DNA of 64,000 nt from Allium sativum (taxonomy: Eukaryota; Streptophyta; Magnoliopsida; Asparagales; Amaryllidaceae), in assembly GCA_030737875.1 (NCBI GenBank), contig CM060910.1, positions 251,690,427 through 251,754,426 of the forward strand. Reading direction: 5' to 3'. This document shows, in pieces, positions 11,127 through 21,730 of this stretch. How positions within the stretch are numbered: position 1 is the first letter of the stretch; the number at the start of each line of letters is the position of its first letter. The notes beneath the pieces are model-generated. The model was not told where the DNA came from, did not search any database, and saw nothing but the letters and a program-made list of their open reading frames with translations. The translations under genes and the position numbers were made by a program.

Positions 11127-11333
11127 TGTTTAACCCGAGGTTGGATTGAGTTGTGATGTAAACCTGCCCGGAACCGCCCGGTTGTCCAGTAGTCACAACA
11201 ATACCTATCCAATGTGGGAGGTTAAACATGGAGCCCAGCAAGGACCCGAGGTTAGACTGAGTTGTGGCGTAAGACTGCCCGGAACCAACCGGCAACAGGC
11301 AGCCACAACAATACATGTCTAATGTGAGAGGTC
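11127..11333 (+). repeat. Twin stem-loop module, A 5' LTR
   Basis: Unit 1 (11127-11228) pairs TGTTTAACC/GGTTAAACA, TTGGAT/ATCCAA and GTTGTGA/TCACAAC around an apex containing CCCGGAACCGCCCGG. Unit 2 (11243-11333) pairs GACC/GGTC, TTAGAC/GTCTAA and GTTGTGGC/GCCACAAC around CCCGGAACCAACCGG. Downstream to about 11470 come further hairpins such as GCCTTAAT/ATTAAGGC and GATTAAGT/ACTTAATC. Confidence 0.8.
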
Positions 11334-12321
11334 AGGGCCTTAATAAGACAATTAAGGCTGAGTCAGGATTGATAGGATTAAGTGAACTAAAGACTTAATC
11401 AAAATGGAACATGCTAAACAAAACGGACTGGTGGGGGTTAGGTTAGGAAACACTTAACCAACTTAGCATGTTGGCTAGAGACAGAAAACCTAGTAACGGG
11501 GGACCCTTTTCAGCAGTAACCCTAGAAGGTGTATCAGGATACCCTGAAACTAGGCAGGGTGGGGCACGATTACTGGGCTGATTGTAAGAGGTCAAAGCGA
11601 CGGCGGTGGTGTAGCAGTGTAGGTTCTAACGGAGTGCGGGCGTGCACACACTCCGGCGCAGAAAAATAAGGCACTGGACACCAGTAGCATACCTGTGCAC
11701 TCTAAGGTTGTGTCGGGTTGCCACTATGGGACTTGATACACCCCATGGTGGGACCAGCATAGGTAACTACAACATCGGGGGCCGTAAGACACATGTAACT
11801 ATGCGAGTAGGAGCCGATCATCATAGAATGGATCACATCACCCTGATTATGGGGTGCCAGTGGGAAACTAGTTTATATGGGTTCAGAGATTAACATGGGG
11901 TACGATAGTATATTCGACCCTAGACAACTTAACCAAGTTTATAATGCATGCCCACTTCCTGTTTATACTTATCATACCCAGTTCTTTATTCATAGACAAA
12001 ATAGTACTAGACTTACTCAGGCTTTATGTCTGACTCTACTTTTCTTTCGTCTTCTTTTCTTCCGTTTCCCCCCCCCCCCAGGTCCACAGGGAGGGAACAC
12101 AGCAGCTTGACCAACCTTAACATCCAGCTTGAAGAAGAGAAATGTATTGCTTGGACTTTCCTGTTTTGAACTATGGCTTTGGACAATCCACTATGGGGAC
12201 TTTTGCAGTTTATCTATGCTTTATTTATGCTTCTTTAAAAGATGTAATCAAGACAGATTATGAAAGTGTTATGTTATGTTTTTGGAAAGGATGTTGTTGT
12301 AACACGTATTTGACTTTATGA

Positions 12322-12346
12322 AATAAAGTTTGTTGTTTTTCCGCTG
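12322..12346 (+). terminator. Candidate poly(A) signal of element A LTR
   Basis: AATAAA (12322-12327) is followed by GTTTGTTG and TTCCGCTG (12339-12346). The TTCCGCTR motif recurs near the 3' end of almost every LTR in the window, so it probably belongs to the 3'-end processing region. The 3' LTR copy is near 20680-20704. Confidence 0.5.
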
Positions 12347-12464
12347 TTTACAAATATGTGTTCTTATATCTGTCTTGTATATCTGTGACTTATACTTATA
12401 AACCTCCACCAAAATTAGGGCATTCCCTTTGAGAGTGACCCTAACGGAGGTGGGGTGTTTCACT

Positions 12465-12476
12465 TGGTATCAGAGC
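12465..12476 (+). other. Primer-binding site of element A
   Basis: TGGTATCAGAGC lies 2 bases after the LTR end and is complementary to the initiator tRNA-Met 3' end; it primes minus-strand DNA synthesis. Bases 12477-12656 are untranslated leader before the gag start. Confidence 0.95.
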
Positions 12477-12656
12477 ATAGGTTTACCAGATAAGATAAAA
12501 AGTTTTGAAAAATTATTTTCAAAAAGGAAACTTAAAGAAGCATTTTTAAAAGATAAAATATTATTTTATTTAAAAAAAAAAAAGCAAAGTCCACTCCCCA
12601 AAGCCATAGGTACTATCTCTTATCCTTCGTTTTGAATCTATCCTTTTTGTTTCAGC

Positions 12657-15600
12657 ATGTCCGAAGATCTTAACTTGCCGGAAGGGGTGCCAATACCTGG
12701 TTGGTTTAGACGGTTCTTAGAAGCAAGAGCCACTCGGCTAGGTCCTACCATTCCTCCTCCCCCAGCGGAAGGAAATCATCCAGCTGCAGCGGCACCTTTT
12801 CCTCCACCTCCTCCACGGGGAAACACGTTCGCTAAGATATGTAAAGATTTTAAAGCTATGGGAGGAAAGGATTTCCATGGAACTGAGTCCTTTGTAGCAG
12901 CTAGAAATTGGCTGAAAGAAACTGAGGACCTATTCATCATCTTTGAGGTAGAAGATAGACAAAAAGTACAGTTGGCAGTGTGGCTATTGAAGGGCGAGGC
13001 TTCCTACTGGTGGGAAGTCACTAATGCTGAAAGACCAGTGGAGACATGGGAGGACTTTAGGGCAAGGTTTGAGACTAAATTTCTCTCAGATGCGGAAAGA
13101 AGTTTGCAGTTGGAAAAATTATTATTTCTTAAGCAAGGGGACAAGACGGTCAGAGAGTATGTGAATCAGTTCGATGAGCTGGCTAGGTTTGGGCTTGACC
13201 TAGTCAACACCCCGCACAAGAAGGCTCTCCGTTTCGTCAAAGGGTTAAATGAGCCATTACACAGTTTGGCCATGACCCATATACCCATGGGAGCCACGTA
13301 TGAAAGATTGGTGCAAATGGCATTGCTGAATGAAGAGGATAAGGGCAAGAAGAAAGAGGGTTTGCAGCCCAAGAAGACAGACTTTAAGAAGGGCGGGAAA
13401 GGCAACAAAGAGAAGAGGAAGTGTAATTTCTGTGGCAAAGTGGGGCACTTAGTAAAGGAATGCCGGAAAAAGAAGGCCAAGGAGAATGGTGGGTGCTTTT
13501 CTTGCGGTGAGACAGGCCATAGGGCTAAGGACTGCCCAAAGAAACGAGGACAGGGGCAGAGGGCTGGATCCACCCCAGGGGCACAGGTCCATGTGCTAGA
13601 AGCGCCACCTCTGCAACAGCGAGGTATAAATACTTCTGTAGAAAGTGTAGTTTATCTTTATGATCACCCCATTCGCACTTTATTTGATTCTGGCGCATCA
13701 CACTCCTTTATCTCATCTGCTTTAGTAGAATCTCTGCACCTAAAAACTAGTATGGTAGAGGACCCCTTAATTGTTTCAAACCCAATTGGGGGCCCAGCTC
13801 ATTTGTCTATGATCTGTGTGGGATTGAAAATTTCTATTCTAAGTGTAGAATTTCAATGTAGTGCCTTTGTTTTGGGCTTTTCGGGTTATGGTTTGATTTT
13901 CGGTATGGATTGGCTATCCAGTAATGGGGCCATCCTTGATTGTGAGAAAAGGGTTGTTAGGCTCCTAACCCAGCTCGGTAATACTTTGGAAATTTCTTGT
14001 AATCCCTCGTATGCGGTTATGCTTAGTTATCTTGAATCGCTAGATGCCTCTGTTGAAAATTTGCAATCAGTTAGAGTGGTCCGGGAATATCCGGATGTCT
14101 TCGAAGAGGTGAAGGGCTTGCCTCCGAAGCGGGAAATAGACTTCCGCATATATCTTGTAGATAATGCAAAGCCCGTTGCGTTGCCCGTTAGACATATGGC
14201 TCTACGAGAAAGGAAAGAGCTCAGTAAACAGATTAAAGAGCTTCTAGAAAAGGGGTTCATTAGGAGGAGCATTTCAGAATGGGGCGCTCCGGTGGTGTTC
14301 GCTACAAAGGCGGATGGTTCACTCCGTCTATGTGTTGACTATAGGGAGCTCAACAAGCTAACAAAGAAGAATAGGCACCCTCTCCCTAGAATTGACGATT
14401 TGTTTGACCAGCTTGTAGGAGCGTCTGTTTTCTCCCAGCTCGATTTAGCAACCGGTTTTCATCAGCTAAGGGTGGCTGAAGATAGCATCGATAAAACGGC
14501 GTTCAGAACCCCAGACGGCTTCTTTGAATGGCTTGTCATGCCCTTCGGCTTGACAAATGCACCTGCGTACTTCGTGGACCTGATGAGTAGGGTATTTAGA
14601 GATTTCCTCAACAAATTCGTAGTGGTCTTCGTAGATGATATCCTTATCTTCTCAAAGAGTGAAGAGGAACATGCTCAGCACTTAAGGGCAATCATGGAAA
14701 CTTTGCGAGCCCATCAACTAAAAGCCAAGTTCTCCAAATGCCACTTTTGGAGAGAAGAGGTGAGATTCCTTGGGCACATAGTATCCAAACAAGGATTAGC
14801 AGTGGACCCTGCTAAGGTAGTGGCGGTACAGGATTGGAAGACACCAAGGAATGCAACGGAGGTCCGAAGCTTTCTAGGACTAGCAGGTTTCTATCGAAAA
14901 TTTATAAGGGATTTTGTGAAAATCTCAGCTCCGCTCACGAAATTGACTAAGAAGAATCTAGTGTTCAATTGGGATTTGGATTGCGAATTTGCTTTCCAAC
15001 GACTGAAAAGGGCTCTTACAACAGCCCCAGTTTTGACGCTGCCGGATGGGAGCAAGATGTTCACTGTTTATACGGATGCATGTGGGACAGGGCTAGGCGC
15101 CGTCTTAATGCAAGAAGGAAGGGTAGTAGCTTATGGCGGGAGGCAATTGAAGGTGCACGAAAAGAACTACCCAACCCACGATCTTGAGTTAGCCGCCATC
15201 GTCTTTGCACTCAAGTCTTGGCGACACTATCTCCTAGGTGAGAAGTTCGAACTTTACACTGACCATAAATCGTTGAAATATCTTTTCTCGCAGAAGGATC
15301 TTAACTTGAGGCAACAAAGATGGATGGAGTTTCTTGCCTCGTACGATTTCGAAATCTCCTATACTCCGGGCAAAGGCAACGTAGTGGCAGACGCATTGAG
15401 CCGAAAGAAATTGACCCTAAGTCCGTTGTTTGTTGAAAGACAAAGCCTAGAGTTTATAGCCAGCTTCGACTTTAGGCCTTCCTCCGATTTCGTACCGGGC
15501 TTGCTAGCATCTCTCGAAGTGCGCCCAACTTTAGTGGATTCGAAAGGGACAGCGCAACGCGAAGACCCCCAGCTTGTGGAAATAATTGATAGGCTAATTA

Positions 15601-17003
15601 GGGGTGAGACTTCAAGTCACCTCGACAGATACTCCATCGACGATAAGGGATTGCTAAGGCGAGACGGAAGACTATGCGTCCCACAGACAAAAGATTTAGT
15701 AAAGAATGTTCTCGAGGAAGCACATCACTCCAAGATGACGATACACCCAGGCGGAGATAAAATGTACAAAGACATAAAAAGGACTTTCTTCTGGAACGGC
15801 ATGAAAAAGGACGTGGCAGAGTTCGTTTCTAAGTGTATGGTGTGCCAACAGGTTAAGGCGGAACAGAAAAAGCCTGGCGGACTGCTACATCCTCTGGAGG
15901 TCCCGCAGTGGAAGTGGGATAGCATCTCAATGGACTTCATCGATGGGCTGCCTAGGTCTAGGAGAGGCAACACTAGCATTTGGGTAATAGTGGATAGGCT
16001 TACTAAAAGCGCCCACTTTTTACCTGTCAAAAGCAAAAGAACTGCCTCATCCCTAGCATCACTTTACCTTAAGGAAATCGTTCGACTCCATGGAATACCA
16101 TCTAGCATTGTTAGTGACCGAGACCCCATCTTCACCAGTGAGTTTTGGCGGAGTCTGCAAGAAGCAGTAGGAACGCAGTTATGCTTGAGCACAGCCTATC
16201 ATCCCCAAACCGACGGCCAAACAGAGAGAGTGAACAGAGTTTTGGAAGACCTTTTAAGACTGTGCGTCCTTGACTTCGGAGGGACATGGGAAGACCACCT
16301 TCCTTTGGTGGAATTTGCCTACAACAACAGCTATCAAGCAACCATCGGAATGGCGCCCTTCGAAGCCTTATATGGAAGACCGTGCCGATCACCCACTTGT
16401 TGGTGGGAGTCTACGGATAAGCTCATACTTGGACCAGATATGATCCGAGAGACCTCAGAGAAAGTAGACTTAATACGAAGAAGGATGAAGACGGCCCAAG
16501 ACAGACAAAAGTCCTATGCCGACAAAAGGAGAACCGACCTTGAATTTGAGGTTGGAGACAGAGTTTTTCTCAAGGTATCACCGCTAAGGAACGTTGTTCG
16601 TTTTGGAACCACAGGAAAACTAGCACCAAGGTTCGTAGGGCCATTCCCTATCATCGAGAAAATTGGGAAAATGGCCTATAGATTAGAGCTACCCGAGAAG
16701 TTGGCTGGAGTCCACAACGTTTTTCACGTTTCACATCTCCGAAAATGTCTACATGAGTCTGCTGAAGTGGTAGAGCTAAATATCCTCGAAGAGGCCGAAG
16801 TGGAACGCGACGCAACCATAAGAAAAGTTCCAACCCGCATCTTAGGAACAGAAGTGAAGAAGCTACGCAACCGCGAAGTCAAGCTCGTAAAAGTTCAGTG
16901 GAGCGACGCCGAGGGAAACGCGACTTGGGAAACTGAAGCTAGAATGCGTACTGCCTACCCTTTTCTATTCGAGGGTACATCCTTGATCTTTCCTTTTCCT
17001 TAA
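12657..17003 (+). CDS. gag-pol: Gag-Pol polyprotein of element A (Ty3/gypsy chromovirus)
   Basis: This intact 1448-residue ORF encodes all proteins needed for retrotransposition. In order: retrotransposon Gag domain (about 60-225); two CX2CX4HX4C zinc knuckles (C256-C269 and C280-C293); aspartic protease with DSG at 344-346; reverse transcriptase (about 520-690) with catalytic FVDD at 658-661; RNase H (about 800-915) with acidic residues at D807, E844 and D869; integrase zinc finger (H1023, H1030, C1060, C1063) and DDE core (D1093, D1154, E1190); a GPF motif near 1328-1330; and a chromodomain-like tail (about 1390-1435). Gag and Pol share one frame, as usual for Tekay/Del-type elements. The ATG is the first long-frame start, 181 bases after the PBS. 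No frameshift or stop is seen. The chromodomain probably guides integration toward particular chromatin, as known for chromoviruses. Confidence 0.96.
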   Translation: MSEDLNLPEGVPIPGWFRRFLEARATRLGPTIPPPPAEGNHPAAAAPFPPPPPRGNTFAKICKDFKAMGGKDFHGTESFVAARNWLKETEDLFIIFEVEDRQKVQLAVWLLKGEASYWWEVTNAERPVETWEDFRARFETKFLSDAERSLQLEKLLFLKQGDKTVREYVNQFDELARFGLDLVNTPHKKALRFVKGLNEPLHSLAMTHIPMGATYERLVQMALLNEEDKGKKKEGLQPKKTDFKKGGKGNKEKRKCNFCGKVGHLVKECRKKKAKENGGCFSCGETGHRAKDCPKKRGQGQRAGSTPGAQVHVLEAPPLQQRGINTSVESVVYLYDHPIRTLFDSGASHSFISSALVESLHLKTSMVEDPLIVSNPIGGPAHLSMICVGLKISILSVEFQCSAFVLGFSGYGLIFGMDWLSSNGAILDCEKRVVRLLTQLGNTLEISCNPSYAVMLSYLESLDASVENLQSVRVVREYPDVFEEVKGLPPKREIDFRIYLVDNAKPVALPVRHMALRERKELSKQIKELLEKGFIRRSISEWGAPVVFATKADGSLRLCVDYRELNKLTKKNRHPLPRIDDLFDQLVGASVFSQLDLATGFHQLRVAEDSIDKTAFRTPDGFFEWLVMPFGLTNAPAYFVDLMSRVFRDFLNKFVVVFVDDILIFSKSEEEHAQHLRAIMETLRAHQLKAKFSKCHFWREEVRFLGHIVSKQGLAVDPAKVVAVQDWKTPRNATEVRSFLGLAGFYRKFIRDFVKISAPLTKLTKKNLVFNWDLDCEFAFQRLKRALTTAPVLTLPDGSKMFTVYTDACGTGLGAVLMQEGRVVAYGGRQLKVHEKNYPTHDLELAAIVFALKSWRHYLLGEKFELYTDHKSLKYLFSQKDLNLRQQRWMEFLASYDFEISYTPGKGNVVADALSRKKLTLSPLFVERQSLEFIASFDFRPSSDFVPGLLASLEVRPTLVDSKGTAQREDPQLVEIIDRLIRGETSSHLDRYSIDDKGLLRRDGRLCVPQTKDLVKNVLEEAHHSKMTIHPGGDKMYKDIKRTFFWNGMKKDVAEFVSKCMVCQQVKAEQKKPGGLLHPLEVPQWKWDSISMDFIDGLPRSRRGNTSIWVIVDRLTKSAHFLPVKSKRTASSLASLYLKEIVRLHGIPSSIVSDRDPIFTSEFWRSLQEAVGTQLCLSTAYHPQTDGQTERVNRVLEDLLRLCVLDFGGTWEDHLPLVEFAYNNSYQATIGMAPFEALYGRPCRSPTCWWESTDKLILGPDMIRETSEKVDLIRRRMKTAQDRQKSYADKRRTDLEFEVGDRVFLKVSPLRNVVRFGTTGKLAPRFVGPFPIIEKIGKMAYRLELPEKLAGVHNVFHVSHLRKCLHESAEVVELNILEEAEVERDATIRKVPTRILGTEVKKLRNREVKLVKVQWSDAEGNATWETEARMRTAYPFLFEGTSLIFPFP

Positions 17004-17555
17004 GTTGCGCTTTTATCTATCCTTTAGGTATATTTCCTCGACCTTATCCTTTTGGTAGAAACCCTTTGGATGGAAACATGTAATTGAAACATGTTATGGA
17101 TGATGGTTGCAAGTGGTTGCAAGTGATTGCTAGTGGTTGCTCGTGGTTGCATATACACACACAATCTAGGTTTTAGGTCGGCTCAGTCACTTCATATTGC
17201 ATATGCATATATGTTTACATTCGTATGTGGTTGAACTTTAATGTGTTGTCATGTGGATGCTGCATTTGTATTGAATGATTGTGCACTCATGTAGAATCAA
17301 GAATAGGAAAATTTGCATACATAATGGATTCATGGCACTTACATAATTCGCATTAAGGAGGTCAACTGAATCAGTAGACCGCCTGATTTTGCATTAGATA
17401 AGTACATGTACACACACACTTCGCATATGATCATGAATCATTAGAAGTCTTTTAAGGACAATGGATGCTCGTGTTTGATGGATGAGTAGATGGATGATTG
17501 GATGTTAGGATATACATTCCTCCTAAGTTGAAGATTTCGGGGACGAAATCCTTTT
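17004..17555 (+). other. 3' untranslated region of element A
   Basis: Non-coding stretch between gag-pol and the purine tract. It has imperfect GTGGTTGCAAGTG repeats (about 17105-17150) and ends with TTTCGGGGACGAAATCC, a phrase also found before the 3' LTRs of B, F and H with small changes. Confidence 0.85.
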
Positions 17556-17568
17556 AAGTGGGGGAGAA
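17556..17568 (+). other. Polypurine tract of element A
   Basis: AAGTGGGGGAGAA directly precedes the 3' LTR and would prime plus-strand DNA synthesis. B, F and H have similar tracts. Confidence 0.85.
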
Positions 17569-20500
17569 TGTAACACCCCGCAAATTCTATAACTGTGAAA
17601 TCAGCAAATTAAAGTATAATTAATCTGAAATCAAAGAACTAAGGGAAACGGGATATGCCATTGCGTTCGTCTCGGAAAAATACGCGAAATAGAGTCCGAG
17701 TTTTCGAAAAACGGAGTCCGTATGAAGAAGATATGGCCTTCGGAAGTTTGAGAATTAAATTTAAAATTCAAACACAATAAATCAAGTTTAAATTCGCAAA
17801 TGGGGCCCATTGGGCCTGGGCGGAAAAACGCCGCCTGACGCACCCAGGTCGACTGGGCTGTCGACCTGGTCTAACCAGGTCGACAGGCCTGTCGACAGGG
17901 CTGTCGACAAGGGTGTCGACCTGGTCCAGACCAGGTCGAGCCCAGTCTAACCTGGCTGGCCTATTCTCTGTTGGTCGATTTTCTGTGGTCTGCTTTGTCA
18001 TTAGGGCTAGGTGGCAAGCTCTAATTGGTCTCTCCTTAGAATGAATGGCTACGATCAATCCAAGCAACATCAATGGTCCTAATCAGTTCCTAACCTCTAT
18101 ATAAACAACCCTAGACTAAACCCTAATCTATTCATTCAAAAATAAGAACATAGCCGCCATGTTGCTGAGGAACGACTAGGAGTAGCCACCAAATTGGAGA
18201 GAGGATTAGGAGGAAGATTCTAAAGCTTAAGGCAACCTAAACAAATCAATTCAACAAAGGAATTTGCGTCTTCAATCCCTAAACTAGAGAATTCATCAAA
18301 CCATTGTAAGTAGAGTATTACTTTGGTATGAATAAACAATTGTGTTGGTTTGTATGCTTGAATTGTGGCAATAAAGTAATTCATATTTGTGCGTTCTTAT
18401 CAATTTGAAATATTATATACGTTTGGATATTTATGAATTATGTTATTCATTATAAAGAACTACATGCGGTAGTTCTATGCAAGTATACGTTTGGAATATT
18501 TCGCAAATTATGTAATCCATGTTGAAGCTACATGTATGTAGTTGATTTAAATTCATGCAAGTTTGGGGTTTGCTTCTATGCCACCATGATGTATATTTTT
18601 GTGCATAAATCATGTTGTAAGTAATTGGAACAAGTTTGGTTATTATCCATATGAAATTATGTTGAGAATTTGGCATTATGTATTAAGCCATGCTTTTGTA
18701 CTAGAAAACCTATTTGCAAATTTATGAATATGGCTAGGCTATGAATGATATTTGGCATAATTGAAAACCATGATTAGGTCTATCTTGTTTACAAGAATTA
18801 TATGATGACATATGTGGTACATGGCTAGGTTAGGTTCAAAAGGTCCCTTTTTGTAAGTTTACATGACTAAAGTAAGAATCATGATTTCATGTTAGAAATA
18901 TTTATGCCACGGTTATGTGAACAAATTTAACTATACTTATGCCATGCTTATGTTTGATATTATGCCATGCTTATGTTTGACATTATGTCATGCTTATGCT
19001 AGAAATATTTATGCCATGCTTATGTTTGACATTATGCCTAAATAAAAATATAGGTTCATGTGACAATAATGATATCTCAATTACAAGTTCACATGCTTTG
19101 ATTCATGTCACCTATGTTACCACTATGCAAGTACACCAGTTTCTATTTTGTATTTCCAACGTCGTATTGCAAGTTCATGCGCTCACATTCCCCTCTTTGT
19201 GTATGTAATTACGCTTTAAGCCTCCCCTTTTCGCATGGATAATTTGGGCTTTAAAAGGCTAAGCCCAAAATATATATAAACGGACGTGTTAAACGGGGGA
19301 AAATAACGTTGGGTTAAAATTACTAATGAATGAAAATATAAAATAGAAGGGCCCAAGTTCAAGTATGGGTTGGGCCCATGATTGGTGTAACCTTTACACC
19401 ATTAACTTAATAATGGGCCGCAAATATTTACATATAAGAAATAAAGAGGAATGACAAAATATGTAAATGTAGAACATACGATGTGTTTAACCCGAGGTTG
19501 GATTGAGTTGTGATGTAAACCTGCCCGGAACCGCCCGGCTGTCCAGTAGTCACAACAATACCTATCCAATGTGGGAGGTTAAACATGGAGCCCAGCAAGG
19601 ACCCGAGGTTAGACTGAGTTGTGGCGTAAGACTGCCCGGAACCAACCGGCAACAGGCAGCCACAACAATACCTGTCTAATGTGAGAGGTCAGGGCCTTAA
19701 TAAGACAATTAAGGCTGAGTCATGATTGATAGGATTAAGTGAACTAAAGACTTAATCAAAATGGAACATGCTAAACAAAACGGACTGGTGGGGGTTAGGT
19801 TAGGAAACACTTAACCAACTTAGCATGTTGGCTAGAGACAGAAAACCTAGTAACGGGGGACCCTTTTCAGCAGTAACCCTAGAAGGTGTATCAGGATACC
19901 CTGAAACTAGGCAGGGTGGGGCACGATTACTGGGCTGATTGTAAGAGGTCAAAGCGACGGCGGTGGTGTAGCAGTGTAGGTTCTAACGGAGTGCGGGCGT
20001 GCACACACTCCGGCGCAGAAAAATAAGGCACTGGACACCAGTAGCATACCTGTGCACTCTAAGGTTGTGTCGGGTTGCCACTATGGGACTTGATACACCC
20101 CATGGTGGGACCAGCATAGGTAACTACAACATCGGGGGCCGTAAGACACATGTAACTATGCGAGTAGGAGCCGATCATCATAGAATGGATCACATCACCC
20201 TGATTATGGGGTGCCAGTGGGAAACTAGTTTATATGGGTTCAGAGATTAACATGGGGTACGATAGTATATTCGACCCTAGACAACTTAACCAAGTTTATA
20301 ATGCATGCCCACTTCCTGTTTATACTTATCATACCCAGTTCTTTATTCATAGACAAAATAGTACTAGACTTACTCAGGCTTTATGTCTGACTCTACTTTT
20401 CTTTCATCTTCTTTTCTTCCGTTCCCCCCTCCCCCCCAGGTCCACAGGGAGGGAACACAGCAGCTTGACCAACCTTAACATCCATCTTGAAGAAGAGAAA

Positions 20501-20820
20501 TGTATTGCTTGGACTTTCCTGTTTTGAACTATGGCTTTGGACAATCCACTATGGGGACTTTTGCAGTTTATCTATGCTTTATTTATGCTTCTTTAAAAGA
20601 TGTAATCAAGACAGATTATGAAAGTGTTATGTTATGTTTTTGGAAAGGATGTTGTTGTAACACGTATTTGACTTTATGAAATAAAGTTTGTTGTTTTTCC
20701 GCTGTTTACAAATATGTGTTCTTATATCTGTCTTGTATATCTGTGACTTATACTTATAAACCTCCACCAAAATTAGGGCATTCCCTTTGAGAGTGACCCT
20801 AACGGAGGTGGGGTGTTTCA
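17569..20820 (+). repeat. 3' LTR of element A
   Basis: It is 3252 bases long and nearly identical to 9211-12462. Differences include single-base changes in U3, a lost C near 19190, and a C-tract variant near 20425. It repeats all internal features of the 5' LTR. ATAAA follows as the target duplication. Confidence 0.97.
19484..19690 (+). repeat. Twin stem-loop module, A 3' LTR
   Basis: Copy of the module at 11127-11333. The few differences (for example CCCGGCTG for CCCGGTTG in the apex) fall outside the paired arms. Confidence 0.8.
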
Positions 20821-20929
20821 ATAAAAAACACCTTTTTATCTATATATGTAAACTATAGAAAACCTTCATGTGTTGAATCGATATTCATTCGTTGGATTGA
20901 AATTCATGTGTTGAATGGTATTCATATTT

Positions 20930-21195
20930 TGAAAGAAATTGTTTTATAATAAAAATCCAATTTTTGTCATCAATATGAACTATATAAAATAATCTTGTTT
21001 TGAAATAAATTGTTTTATAATAAAAATCCTATTTTTATCACCTATATTAACTATATAAAATAGTCGAGTTTTGAAATGAATCGTTTTATAATAAAAATCA
21101 CATTTTTATTATATACATGAATTGTTAAAAATAGTGAAGTGTTGAAATAGAAGACAGTTAGATAAAAATATCATTTTTATCAAATGTATGAAAAT
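20930..21195 (+). repeat. 60-base tandem repeat in E
   Basis: Three to four units built on GTTTTATAATAAAAATC and an AACTATATAAAATA phrase. Confidence 0.75.
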
Positions 21196-21230
21196 CATAT
21201 AGTTTTGTAATCGAAGAATCGATATATATT

Positions 21231-21276
<46 letters not shown>

Positions 21277-21289
21277 ATTGAACTATATC

Positions 21290-21730
21290 GAAAAACGACG
21301 CTGCAGTTCGTATTTTGAAACCGTGATTTCAAACGATTAGTACGGGAGATCCGACCATCGGATTTTCCTGAAATCGCAACCGTTGGGTTCGCTTTGGAAA
21401 TATCTTTCCAACGACACCAACTTTGTAAAAATCCAACGGTTGGATTGTCTCAAATGTTTAATTCAAATCTGAAGAAAAACAGCGCTAGAATCGATTATAC
21501 TTATATATATATAAATATAAATATATTTAATCGAATAACGACGTTGCAGTTCGTATTTTGAAATCGAAACTTCAAACGATTGTACCGGGAGATCCGACCG
21601 TCGGATTTTCCCGAAACTGGAACCGTTGGATTCGTTTTGAAAAGATATTTCTAATGATGTAAATTTTGTGAAGATCCAACGGTTAGATTTTTAGATATGT
21701 GAAATCAAATCTGAAGAAAAACAGCGCCAC
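21290..21730 (+). repeat. 235-base tandem duplication in E
   Basis: Two diverged copies (about 21299-21500 and 21537-21730) share GCAGTTCGTATTTTGAAA, GGGAGATCCGACC, TCGGATTTTCC and CTGAAGAAAAACAGCGC. E' has a single counterpart at about 44945-45110. Confidence 0.8.

Larger units (their letters stand above)
9948..12081 (+). other. Candidate intron inside A LTR
   Basis: The donor-like GTAAGT is at 9948-9953, about 180 bases past the expected start. CTGAC (12030-12034) fits a plant branch point, followed by a 40-base pyrimidine tract ending CCCAG at 12081. B, C and D have equivalent signals in the same order. Removing it would shorten a leader of nearly 3 kb, full of short upstream ORFs, to about 750 bases. 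No splicing data are available. Confidence 0.45.
9211..12462 (+). repeat. 5' LTR of element A
   Basis: Starts TGTAACACCCCG and ends GGTGTTTCA. In order it holds a conserved U3 block (about 9299-9372), GTCGAC palindromes, a TATA box, a donor-like GTAAGT, tandem repeats, a twin stem-loop, short hairpins, a G-rich conserved block (about 11500-11860, shared with D), a pyrimidine tract with CAG, a poly(A) signal and TTCCGCTG. The small ORFs in it are repeated in the 3' LTR, show no domain and are not taken as genes. Confidence 0.97.
9211..20820 (+). mobile_element. Element A, complete Ty3/gypsy (Tekay/Del-like) element
   Basis: The 11,610-base element has LTRs of 3252 bases each, a PBS, one intact gag-pol, a purine tract and the target duplication ATAAA (9206-9210 and 20821-20825). 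A hand comparison of the LTRs finds about 18 differences, roughly 0.5 percent, so insertion is recent. The clade call rests on the single fused ORF, the chromodomain-like C-terminus and the long LTRs, as known for Tekay/Del. It has everything needed in cis and in trans and may be autonomous; activity is not shown by sequence alone. Confidence 0.95.

Noticed and set aside
12465..12476. tRNA gene fragments
   Set aside because: The tRNA-like bases are only PBS complements of 12-13 bases. No cloverleaf or A/B boxes are present.
13166..13573. 135-residue minus-strand ORF
   Set aside because: It is antisense to the Gag zinc-knuckle region of element A. Its codons are explained by the sense frame.
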